Assembly: GCA_027069135.1 (NCBI GenBank)
Contig: JALXFE010000042.1
Span: 1-32,612, forward strand
From: Thermoanaerobaculia bacterium
GTDB lineage: Bacteria > Acidobacteriota > Thermoanaerobaculia > Multivoradales > JAHZIX01
Direction of reading: 5' to 3'
DNA: 32,612 nucleotides
The notes beneath the pieces were generated by a model. That model was not told the DNA's origin, ran no database searches, and worked only from the letters and a program-made list of their open reading frames with translations. Below are positions 24,589-32,124 of the stretch, piece after piece. Within the stretch, counting starts at the first letter, position 1; the number at the start of each line of letters is the position of its first letter. The position numbers and the translations under genes are program-made.

Positions 24589-25605
24589 TCAGGAACCGTC
24601 GGCCTCGAGAGCCGCCGGATGGATTGAAAAAAGGACGTTGAGGCCGTGTTCTTCCACGGTCCATTCTCTGAGGAGTCGAGCCTCGCGGAGATTGTACAGG
24701 GCGACCCGGGTCGGCCGATTACCCGGATTGGAACGCAGGCCCACCCGATGCCGCAACCAACGCAGATTTTCCCGTACCCGGGTCGGTCGTAGCCGCGAAA
24801 ACCCCACCAAGACCCGTTCTTCGTCCAGCACCCAAAGCCCGCGGCACCAACCCAGAGCCCGATCCCCCGGGGTCATCTTCTGAAGATCGTAGACCGCTGC
24901 GGCCTCGTGGCCCTCAAGATCGGCGACGACGATATGTCCGTCAACAGTCGTGAAATAGACTCGGGAGCCCCAAACGATGCCGTCGTGGGGCTTTTCTACT
25001 CCGATCTCCAAACGGCGCTCCGGTTGCGTCAGGCACAGGGCGTCCCGCTGTTGAAACCGCGTCGCCCAAATCCCGCCGTCGGCCTCGAATACGTAGTTGG
25101 GATGGCTCCCATGGGGTTTGGTCGTCAGTACCAGCCGATAGTCCACCTGCGGTGAGAACCGGCCCCAGGGCTCCCCGCCAAGCACATTCCATCGCTCGAG
25201 CACCTCCCCTTCCGGGGAAACCTCCAGAACCATGTCGAGACCGGTATTGGCCACCAGAAACGACCCCCGGTCGGTCGGGCGAACATGGTGGACATCGTTG
25301 AAATCCGGCAAAGAGATGCTATTCACAAGCTCAAAATCCGGGAGTTGCCAGACGAGTATCTCCGTCTGGGTGCAGGAATAAAGCCGGTTCCCTCGCCGGG
25401 TCGCGGCCTTGAAGAGGATCGCCGGATAGGGATCCTTCGCCACGACTTCCGGCGGCGAAACGTAGTGGTGCCGGACTTCACAGGCTCCGGAGTCGAGATC
25501 CAGCTCGAGGATCACCCCTCTTTTGTGGCGCTGCCACTCCTGGCGAAAATGGGCGTCGTGGCGCTGCTCGCCGCCGACCAGGTAATAGGAGCCCAAAACG
25601 CTCAC
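24589..25605 (-). CDS. Beta-propeller protein, possibly ASST/NHL-like
   Basis: 338 residues from a GTG at 25605 that overlaps the stop of the phosphoglycosyl transferase gene (GTGA), with AGGGG upstream. The open frame extends further but only as a shadow of that gene. The sequence consists of repeated blade-like units with W/D ends: RLYSCTQTEILVWQLPDFELV, FNDVHHVRPTDRGSFLVANT, DMVLEVSPEGEVLERWNV, SRVYFTTVDGHIVVADLEG. The HH...G.FLVANTG...VLEV...GEVLE.W pattern resembles arylsulfotransferase (ASST) and NHL propellers. No signal peptide is visible. It lies directly before a sulfotransferase gene, so a link with sulfation or glycan handling is tempting but unproven. It could also be a scaffold protein. 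Confidence 0.7.
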   Translation of the reverse strand: MSVLGSYYLVGGEQRHDAHFRQEWQRHKRGVILELDLDSGACEVRHHYVSPPEVVAKDPYPAILFKAATRRGNRLYSCTQTEILVWQLPDFELVNSISLPDFNDVHHVRPTDRGSFLVANTGLDMVLEVSPEGEVLERWNVLGGEPWGRFSPQVDYRLVLTTKPHGSHPNYVFEADGGIWATRFQQRDALCLTQPERRLEIGVEKPHDGIVWGSRVYFTTVDGHIVVADLEGHEAAAVYDLQKMTPGDRALGWCRGLWVLDEERVLVGFSRLRPTRVRENLRWLRHRVGLRSNPGNRPTRVALYNLREARLLREWTVEEHGLNVLFSIHPAALEADGS

Positions 25606-26207
25606 CGCGCCGTCCCCTTGAACTCTTCCGCCGTCGCCTGCCCCCGGGCGCTGATCCCTTCCCGGCGCAGCACGGTCCGGAGGGTCTTGGCGAGGATTGC
25701 AAGGTCCAACCCCAAGCTTTGATGATCGACATACCAGACGTCGAGCTCGAATTTTTCTTCCCAGGACAGCTCGTTTCGGCCGTTGACCTGAGCCCAACCG
25801 GTAATCCCCGGCCGAACTTCGTGGCGCCGGGCCTGCTCGGGGGAATAGCGCTCGAGGTAGCGCATCAACAAAGGCCGGGGTCCGACCAGGCTCATCTCCC
25901 CACGGACTACGTTCCATAGGGTCGGCAGCTCGTCCAGGCTCGTCGCACGCAGGAATCGCCCGAGAGCTGTCAAGCGGTTACCATCCGGCAGAAGATCGCC
26001 GGAGTCGTCCCGCAGGTCCGTCATGGTCCGAAATTTCGCCAGCCGAAACGGCTCACCGCGCAGCCCCGGCCGCTCTTGACGAAAGAGCACGGGGCGACCC
26101 ATCGTGGCGGCGATGAGGAGAGCCACCAGCACCAGGAGAGGGGAGACGGCTAAGAGGAAAAGGCTGGCAAACCCAAGATCCAGGCAACGCTTCACAACAA
26201 GTTTCAT
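25602..26207 (-). CDS. Small monotopic phosphoglycosyl transferase (PglC-like)
   Basis: 201 residues, the size of PglC rather than the long WbaP/WcaJ forms. It transfers a sugar-1-phosphate from a UDP-sugar to undecaprenyl phosphate, the committing step of glycan assembly. One N-terminal re-entrant membrane helix (residues 9-34, with [21 protein letters not shown]) precedes the conserved core: [20 protein letters not shown] with the catalytic Asp-Glu pair, [10 protein letters not shown], and [21 protein letters not shown]. Together with the dehydratase, aminotransferase and PglD-like enzyme in this window it suggests bacillosamine-type phosphate transfer. The 65-bp gap from the upstream polymerase gene holds a palindrome, AGGGAATCCCT (26223-26233). 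The beta-propeller gene overlaps its stop by 4 nt. Confidence 0.93.
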   Translation of the reverse strand: MKLVVKRCLDLGFASLFLLAVSPLLVLVALLIAATMGRPVLFRQERPGLRGEPFRLAKFRTMTDLRDDSGDLLPDGNRLTALGRFLRATSLDELPTLWNVVRGEMSLVGPRPLLMRYLERYSPEQARRHEVRPGITGWAQVNGRNELSWEEKFELDVWYVDHQSLGLDLAILAKTLRTVLRREGISARGQATAEEFKGTAR

Positions 26208-26272
26208 GGCAGAAAGAGTCAGAGGGAATCCCTTGGGAGCGAACCGACGACCGTCTCGAAGCGCGGGACGAT

Positions 26273-27535
26273 CTAGGACTCAAGATTATCATGCTTCCCC
26301 GGCGGCGCCGTCCGTCGTAGCGCCACCATCAGGACACCTACCGCTGCTGCGATCAGCCAGAGGAGCAGGAGCCGTTTGTGCAGATTCACCTGGTAGGTCA
26401 ACGTGTTCCGATGGATATAAAAGGCCCAATAGCTTCCATTTAATGCCACCATCGGAAGCACCAAAGGATCTCGACAGCGCAGAGCCTCCGAGGCCAGAAA
26501 GAGGGAGAGGGCAAAGGCCATCGCGAAGAGAAACAGCAGCGGCCACCCGCCACGACTCCACATCTCCGCCCAGATATTCGATCCCAGGCCCCCGGGAGTC
26601 CCTGGGAAGAGCTCCTCCCGGAATCGGGCGCTGATCGGCGTCGCCTTCAGCCCGAAAGCCGGCGCGAACGGAACCAGGTTGAAGAACACCTGACCGAACC
26701 CTTCGAGCCCGACCTGAAAACGACGGGTCAGGACCTCGTTGAGGATTGTCTGGGTGACGAAGGGCTCGGAATGAGACAGACCGCGGGAGATATAGCCCCA
26801 ATCCGTCAGACGGTAGGTCAACTCGCTCCAATTCCCCTGCTTGATGGGAACGTAGAGAAATTTGTAGGCGAAAAAGACGACGGCCGCCGCCGCCGCTGCA
26901 AGGCCTGCCCGAAGGTTGCGCAAAGCCAATCTCTGCTCTCCCTTGGCGGTGAGCCACAGGAGGAAAAGCGAGATGGTCGTCAGGGCCAGATTGTTGCGAA
27001 AACCGACATAGAGGTCCGCCAGCAGGAGCACCATGCAACCGGCCAGGATCCACCATTTGCGCAAGGAGAAGGCGAGCAAGGCCCCCAGAGCGGCACCATT
27101 GACCCACAGAATCCGCCAGCGACCCACGCTGGCTACGATCATATGCTTCTCGTCGGCCAGCAGGAGGCGACCCGCCGACAGGACGGTTCCCCCAAAGCCG
27201 AGGAGGGTCAGAGCCAGGAGGATCGACAGAGCCAGATGAGGCGCCGGTATCTTGAAACGAGGGAACTCTCGGACCGGCAAGCGATCTGTCACGACCGCCG
27301 TCACGGCGAGAGCCCCTAAGACCAAGATGAAGACCCAGTAGGTCTCTTCGATCAGAGGGACCGGTTCTCGAAACGCAGAAAACACCGTCTGGGGCATCCG
27401 GGTGAAGCCGGCAAAACCCGGGAGAAAATACACCAGCGCCGAGACATAGCCGAGGCTCAGGAAATCGAAACGGCGCTTCGCAAACGCGAAATAGGCCGCC
27501 CCGGCAGCCGCGACGAGGACAAAGACCCCTTGCAC
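26273..27535 (-). CDS. wzy: Wzy-like oligosaccharide repeat-unit polymerase
   Basis: 420 residues with about 11 hydrophobic helices spread over the length, and a larger soluble loop near residues 235-310 (YVPIKQGNWSELTYRLTDWGY to ISARFREELFPGTPGGLGSNIWAEMW). The GTPGGLGSNIWAEMWSRGG stretch and the following helix fit the C-terminal part of O-antigen polymerases. It would polymerise flipped lipid-linked repeat units in the periplasm. The assignment rests on topology and on the neighbouring Wzx-like and glycosyltransferase genes; sequence conservation in this class is always low. It starts at a GTG one base after the stop of the GT4 gene, with GAGGAAGG shortly before. Confidence 0.78.
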   Translation of the reverse strand: MQGVFVLVAAAGAAYFAFAKRRFDFLSLGYVSALVYFLPGFAGFTRMPQTVFSAFREPVPLIEETYWVFILVLGALAVTAVVTDRLPVREFPRFKIPAPHLALSILLALTLLGFGGTVLSAGRLLLADEKHMIVASVGRWRILWVNGAALGALLAFSLRKWWILAGCMVLLLADLYVGFRNNLALTTISLFLLWLTAKGEQRLALRNLRAGLAAAAAAVVFFAYKFLYVPIKQGNWSELTYRLTDWGYISRGLSHSEPFVTQTILNEVLTRRFQVGLEGFGQVFFNLVPFAPAFGLKATPISARFREELFPGTPGGLGSNIWAEMWSRGGWPLLFLFAMAFALSLFLASEALRCRDPLVLPMVALNGSYWAFYIHRNTLTYQVNLHKRLLLLWLIAAAVGVLMVALRRTAPPGKHDNLES

Positions 27536-27536
27536 T

Positions 27537-28727
27537 CTAGGCCTTCCTCGAGACGGTGGAGGAGGCCACCACGGATTCGAGCAGCGACTCGGTCTGCTCC
27601 ACCATGTTACGAACCGAATACGACGCTACGACTCGAGCTCGCGCCGCTTTGCCTCGGGCTTCCCGCTGCGCCGGCCCTTCCTCCGACGCCTGAAGCAGCG
27701 CCTCGGCCAAGGCCCGCGGTCGCCGTCGTGGGACGAGACGACCGCTGTCCCCGAGGATCAGCGCCGCGTCGCCACAATCGGTGGCGACGACGGGAAGCTC
27801 ACAAGCCATGCCTTCCGCCAAGACGTTCGAAAAACCCTCCCCATAGGCCGACGAGGATGCGAGGACGTCGAGGGCGTTGTAGGCATCACACATCTTCTGC
27901 ACCTCCCCCGCCCAAACCAGGCGATCTCCCAAACCCAGGGCTTCGGCCTGGCGGCGAAGCTTCGCGGCTCGCCGCCGGGGCCCGGCGCCGATGCAGACGA
28001 AACGCAGCGCAGGTCGAAGTTTCGCGACGGTGGCGGCGGCCTCAAGAAACGTATTGTGGTCCTTCATGGGACTGAGCCGTCCGACGAGGCCCACCAGGAG
28101 CTGTGAATCGCTGATCCCCCACCGGCGCCGTAGAGCGAGACCCTGGGAGCGGGCCCGCCGAAACACCTCTGTGTCGATGCCGTTGATGATGACCGTAGCC
28201 CCTCGCCGCGGAAAGCCTCGTTCGAGATGCCATCGGCGGCCAGCATGGGAATTGTAGATCACCCCTCGTGGGCGGCGGCAGAGACGCCGACCCGCTTCGA
28301 AGTAGAGCCGGCGGCCACTGGTCCAGGGAACATCGGAACCCCGCACCGACCACAACAGAGGGGGATTGCCCGCCGGCCAAGCCCGGGCAGCGAGGAAATT
28401 CGAGGTATAGAGGGAGCTCAGGATGATATCCGGAGGATTCTCCCGCGCCAGAGATCGCAGGGCTGCCGGAGCTGCCGCCAAGGCTTTCAGAGTCTTCCAC
28501 CGCCGGGAGAACCTCCCGGCTGGGGCCCCGAAGCCCGTCCTATTCGGAAACAGAGCCTCCGGCACGACCTCCCCCCCGACTTGTAGCTCCCGCCAGAACT
28601 TACCCCCACCGAAAAGAGTCACCAGGCGCACTTCGTGGCCTAAAGCTACGAGGCCGAGCGCCAAGATCTTCGCCTGGGCCTGCGCGCCCCCGGTTCCCAG
28701 GGAGCCGGGAAAAAGGAGTACTTTCAT
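27537..28727 (-). CDS. Glycosyltransferase family 4
   Basis: 396 residues from the ATG at 28727, which overlaps the sulfotransferase stop (ATGA); the frame is open further upstream but only over that gene. GT-B fold: N-terminal KVLLFPGSLGTGGAQAQAKIL with the glycine-rich acceptor loop, then VLFGG-type strands, SVRGSDVPW, and the donor domain LVGLVGRLSPMKDHNTFLEA. ASSSAYGEGFSNVLAEGMACELPVVATDCGD contains the E-x7-E motif. It probably adds one sugar of the repeat unit from a nucleotide donor in the cytoplasm. Donor and linkage cannot be read from sequence. It sits between a sulfotransferase and the Wzy-like gene. Confidence 0.9.
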   Translation of the reverse strand: MKVLLFPGSLGTGGAQAQAKILALGLVALGHEVRLVTLFGGGKFWRELQVGGEVVPEALFPNRTGFGAPAGRFSRRWKTLKALAAAPAALRSLARENPPDIILSSLYTSNFLAARAWPAGNPPLLWSVRGSDVPWTSGRRLYFEAGRRLCRRPRGVIYNSHAGRRWHLERGFPRRGATVIINGIDTEVFRRARSQGLALRRRWGISDSQLLVGLVGRLSPMKDHNTFLEAAATVAKLRPALRFVCIGAGPRRRAAKLRRQAEALGLGDRLVWAGEVQKMCDAYNALDVLASSSAYGEGFSNVLAEGMACELPVVATDCGDAALILGDSGRLVPRRRPRALAEALLQASEEGPAQREARGKAARARVVASYSVRNMVEQTESLLESVVASSTVSRKA

Positions 28728-29575
28728 GCTTCCCGTCCGTCCCGGCGCCAGCGACTCAAATCCATTCCCAGGAGCTTCTCGAGAGCCGCGATTTGAGGCC
28801 GCAGCTCCGCTTCCAACCGAGCTCGAACCTCCGGCTCCATGCTTGGGTAGCCGTCCCGGCGAAGATTGATCCGGTCGATGGCGACGGCCAGCGGAGTGAA
28901 GCGCCGAAGCCGGCGACGAAACCGCTGCAGGGCCCAGGAGCGAGGCACTCCTGCCCGGTTGAAATGCCACCCTTGGGGAGGATCCGGGGCGAAGTCTTCC
29001 AAGGGGAGTCGGAGGAATTGCGAAACCTCGAGACGGACGGTCTCCGGGGACGCCTTCAAATCGTCCTGGAGCACGACCCGGCAGTGCTCCTTGCCGAAGA
29101 GCCGAAAGAAGCGCTCGACCTGCCCCGCATACCGTCCCCGGTCCAGATAGGAATATTGGCGGCGGCCCTCGAATCCTAAGGAGATACGCTGCGCTTCCAG
29201 GTCCAGGGCCTCGGAGAAAGACCGGGACTCATAGCCGAACCGGACCTCGTGCCAATAATGGGAGTAGGCTCGATCCACCGGGTTACGAAGAATGAAGAGA
29301 ATACGCGCCTCGGGTAAGAGATCGTGAATGCGCCGCGCCGCTGCGGGCTCGTACATGTAAAGGGGCGAGGTTTGAGCGCAATAGGGCTGCCCAGCCCAAT
29401 CTTCGAAGAATCTCTGGTACCAGGTCGGACCCCGCCGGAAGTTTTCTTCTATATCGAAATAGTGGATCTCCTGGGGACGAGGGGGGAAGAAGATTCCCCG
29501 GTGGCTCTGGAGGAGTCGATGAAGAGATGTCGTCCCGGATTTCTGAGCGCCGACGATGAGCAGATTCGGAAGCAT
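28724..29575 (-). CDS. Sulfotransferase (heparan-sulfotransferase-like domain)
   Basis: 283 residues, different in type from the other sulfotransferase of the operon and closer to the NDST/heparan sulfotransferase-like group. PAPS-binding motifs: LIVGAQKSGTTSLHRLLQSH (residues 6-25) with the catalytic Lys, and ILRNPVDRAYSHYWHEVRFG (around 94-113) for the 3'-phosphate. The early FFPPRPQEIHYFD segment, conserved in this group (KEphFF), and the YLDRGRYAGQVERFFRLFG block (substrate side) are also seen. It should sulfate a sugar unit before export. The gene starts 9 bp after the Wzx-like gene and is coupled by ATGA to the next GT4. Acceptor unknown. Confidence 0.9.
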   Translation of the reverse strand: MLPNLLIVGAQKSGTTSLHRLLQSHRGIFFPPRPQEIHYFDIEENFRRGPTWYQRFFEDWAGQPYCAQTSPLYMYEPAAARRIHDLLPEARILFILRNPVDRAYSHYWHEVRFGYESRSFSEALDLEAQRISLGFEGRRQYSYLDRGRYAGQVERFFRLFGKEHCRVVLQDDLKASPETVRLEVSQFLRLPLEDFAPDPPQGWHFNRAGVPRSWALQRFRRRLRRFTPLAVAIDRINLRRDGYPSMEPEVRARLEAELRPQIAALEKLLGMDLSRWRRDGREA

Positions 29576-29584
29576 TCTCGAAAA

Positions 29585-30919
29585 TCACCTCCAGGTGGAT
29601 AGGATCGACGCATCCACACCGAGCCGCCGCCGGACCACGGCCCAAGTCCACAGATTGTTGTAAGCGGAGAGCAAAGCCGTCACCACCGCTGCACCTTCGA
29701 TACCCCAAAACCAAACCGCGGGAATGTTGAGCACAACGTTCAAACCCGTGATCCAGGCCAGGATGCGCGCGTTGACCTCTTGGTGACCGGTCATATTCAA
29801 CAACCAGCCGACGGGACCGGTCAGCGCGTTAGCCATTTGGGCGATACATAGAAAGATCAGAGAAGCCCCGGCCAAGGGAAACTCAGACCCGAAGAGTCCG
29901 AGGAAGAAATCGCGGCCCAGGATGAGCACCAGACAAGCCGGAATCGAGACCAGGCTGGCTCCCCAGGCCGCCCGGGTGATCGTGCGTTGGAGCTGCTCTT
30001 TCTTCCCGCTGCCGTGAAGCTCCGAGATCAACGGGGCGGTAATGCTGTTGACCGCCCCCAGCCCCAAGGCCACCACCCGAGAAAGCCGGGTCGCGACGGC
30101 GTAGATTCCCGCCGAGGTCGTCCCCAGGAGAACGCCGATCACCAAAATATCCGTCTGTTGCAGAATCCGCCGCAAGCCGGCGACCAGGAGCAGAGGCCGA
30201 GAGACTCGTCTCCACTCCTCGCCTCGGAAATCCGCCACCGCTTCCCGGCATCCCGACGGTAGGCTTCGGCGCAGCCAGCGATCAGAACAACCCAAAGCCA
30301 GAACCGCCGCCGCCACCGCCAAGGCCATGGTCAGGGGTGCTTCCGGGGAAAGGCTCCACCCGAAGACCGCCACCGTCATGAGAAGAGCCAGGGCCAAGGG
30401 CCGTAAGAGCAGGTCCGGCACGAGACCCAGGGCGACCCGCCGCAGCCCTCGTAGGGCGCCGGTCCGCAGACCCAAAAGCGCCAGCGGAGGCAAGAGAGCG
30501 CAGCCCCAAAGTAGGGTCTCTCGCAGCGCCGACTCGAGGTGAGAGCCCAAGGCCCATAAACCGATGGCGGCCATCCCGGCGGCGCCGGCGGTGACAGCCA
30601 GGACCTGTCGGTCGCCCCAGGAAAGGATTCCCCGTAGCAATCCCAATTCGTCCTCCCGCCGGTAGTGAGCGACGAACCGAACCAGGGCGGTATCCGTTCC
30701 CAGCCGCCCGAGGAGAGCTGCCAGGGTCACGATCATCAAGGAATAGGTGTAGACCCCGTACTCCTGAGCCCCGAGCCATCGCGCCAGCAGGAGCTGCAGC
30801 CCCAGGGCCACCGCCTGCCCCGCTACCGTCACCCCGAGATTGGCCCCGGCCCCTGTGAGAAGAACCCGACCCAGGCTCTCGGGCCGGCCTCGAAACTTCG
30901 GTGAGAGGAGCTCCCTCAA
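29585..30919 (-). CDS. wzx: Wzx-like flippase (polysaccharide transporter, MOP superfamily)
   Basis: 444 residues from a TTG at 30919 that overlaps the preceding TGA (TTGA), with GGGGGAGGG just upstream. About 12-14 hydrophobic helices fill the protein. The N-terminal part GANLGVTVAGQAVALGLQLLLARWLGAQEYGVYTYSL is the standard opening of polysaccharide flippases, and LQQTDILVIGVLLGTTSAGIYAVATRL is the matching start of the second half. It would turn undecaprenyl-PP-linked repeat units across the inner membrane for the Wzy-like polymerase encoded three genes on. A longer start at 30949 would read through the end of the upstream gene and lacks support. Confidence 0.9.
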   Translation of the reverse strand: MRELLSPKFRGRPESLGRVLLTGAGANLGVTVAGQAVALGLQLLLARWLGAQEYGVYTYSLMIVTLAALLGRLGTDTALVRFVAHYRREDELGLLRGILSWGDRQVLAVTAGAAGMAAIGLWALGSHLESALRETLLWGCALLPPLALLGLRTGALRGLRRVALGLVPDLLLRPLALALLMTVAVFGWSLSPEAPLTMALAVAAAVLALGCSDRWLRRSLPSGCREAVADFRGEEWRRVSRPLLLVAGLRRILQQTDILVIGVLLGTTSAGIYAVATRLSRVVALGLGAVNSITAPLISELHGSGKKEQLQRTITRAAWGASLVSIPACLVLILGRDFFLGLFGSEFPLAGASLIFLCIAQMANALTGPVGWLLNMTGHQEVNARILAWITGLNVVLNIPAVWFWGIEGAAVVTALLSAYNNLWTWAVVRRRLGVDASILSTWR

Positions 30920-32124
30920 GGTCCCTCCCCCATCATCGCCCGGCGCCAAACCTCGACATATTGCGGGAAAACCCTGTGGGAAGAGAACTTCTCGACGACC
31001 CTCCGGCGACCGCCCAGGCCCATCGCCCGGCGTTGGTCACCGCTCAGGTCCAACACCTCCTCGAGGGCCTCCCGGAGACTCTTCGCATCCCCGGGATCGA
31101 CGACCCGCCCTTCGTTCCCGACCAGGAACGCCGAATCGCCGACGGCGGTCACGACGCAAGGAATGCCACAGGCCATCGCCTCGGCGACGATATTGGGAAA
31201 ACCCTCTCCAAACAGGGAGCTGGAGCAGAGCAGATCAAGCCCCGACAACAGGTGTTCGAGGCCCTCCTGGGGGCCCAGGAGGTGGACCCGCTCTCGGAGA
31301 TCGTGGCCCTCGATAGCCGCGGCCAACCCGGGATTGGAGGGGTCTACACCTCGACCGGCCAGAAGCACGTGAGCCTCGGGGCGCTCGAGGATCGGTCGTG
31401 AGACGGCTTCGAGGAAAAGCTCGAAGCCTTTCATCGTATGGTAACGGCCGATCCGCCCGACGATCACGGCATCCTCGCCGAGCTTCAGCCTTCGACGCAA
31501 ATCTCGGCGGGCCTCAGCCGAGGGAGCGAAGCGCTCCACGTCGAAGCCGTTCGGCAGGATCTGCGAATTCGAAACGTCGTAGCCCAGCCTCTCATGCAAC
31601 CGAGCACTGGTCGAGGAGTTGTAGACGACGGCCCGCACCTTCCCGGACCCACGGGCGCCGAAGCGGATCAGCCGAGCGGTGAGCCAGCGTTCGGCGGATA
31701 GATCGTCCGGCGAGTGGCGGATATTCCACACCACCGGTGGCCGGGATCCAAAGCCCCGGGTGGCGAAGCTCGCCGCTAAATTGCCGTGGTAGAGCCACCC
31801 GACCAGCAGGTCCGGAGCTACCCGGGCCACCCGGCGACGCAGCCCCAAAGCTGCTCCCAGTGTAGGGATTCCCCGGCGCATTCCCAAGGAATGAACCTTC
31901 ACCCCAGCGGCCCGGAAAGACGACTCGAGAGACCCTCCCCGGATCAGGGACAGCACCTCGTGCCGTAGACCCACCGACGCCTCGTGCCGCAGCAGCCGCA
32001 ACAGCATCATCTCTGCTCCCCCAACGTCGAGCTTGGGGATGATGTGCAGCAGGCGCGCCGCCCGGCGAGGCTCGGAATCAGCCCGTCGGGGCGCTGTCGT
32101 TTTCTTTGTGGAAGACGTACTCAT
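30916..32124 (-). CDS. Glycosyltransferase family 4
   Basis: 402 residues. After a basic, Ser/Thr-rich leader of about 22 residues the fold begins RLLHIIPKLDVGGAEMMLLRLL, typical of GT4 enzymes such as those with the GGAE acceptor loop. WNIRHSPDD, VYNSSTSARLHERLGY, ILPNGFDVERFAP and VGRIGRYHTMKGFELFLEA follow, then SSSLFGEGFPNIVAEAMACGIPCVVTAVGD with E-x7-E. It should add a sugar to the lipid-linked repeat unit. The ATG at 32124 lies inside the 3' end of the methyltransferase gene, an overlap of 47 nt, and no other start fits before the first strand; the odd leader is therefore forced by the overlap. The stop overlaps the flippase start. Confidence 0.9.
   Translation of the reverse strand: MSTSSTKKTTAPRRADSEPRRAARLLHIIPKLDVGGAEMMLLRLLRHEASVGLRHEVLSLIRGGSLESSFRAAGVKVHSLGMRRGIPTLGAALGLRRRVARVAPDLLVGWLYHGNLAASFATRGFGSRPPVVWNIRHSPDDLSAERWLTARLIRFGARGSGKVRAVVYNSSTSARLHERLGYDVSNSQILPNGFDVERFAPSAEARRDLRRRLKLGEDAVIVGRIGRYHTMKGFELFLEAVSRPILERPEAHVLLAGRGVDPSNPGLAAAIEGHDLRERVHLLGPQEGLEHLLSGLDLLCSSSLFGEGFPNIVAEAMACGIPCVVTAVGDSAFLVGNEGRVVDPGDAKSLREALEEVLDLSGDQRRAMGLGGRRRVVEKFSSHRVFPQYVEVWRRAMMGEGP

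Noticed and set aside
25606-25917. N-terminal extension of the propeller gene into the phosphoglycosyl transferase gene
   Set aside because: The extension translates to Arg/Pro/Gly-rich out-of-frame sequence, while a GTG with a ribosome binding site lies exactly at the gene junction.
28728-28970. N-terminal extension of the GT4 gene into the sulfotransferase gene
   Set aside because: The GT4 fold begins at the ATG at 28727 (MKVLLFPGSLGTGG); the upstream residues are an out-of-frame reading of the sulfotransferase.
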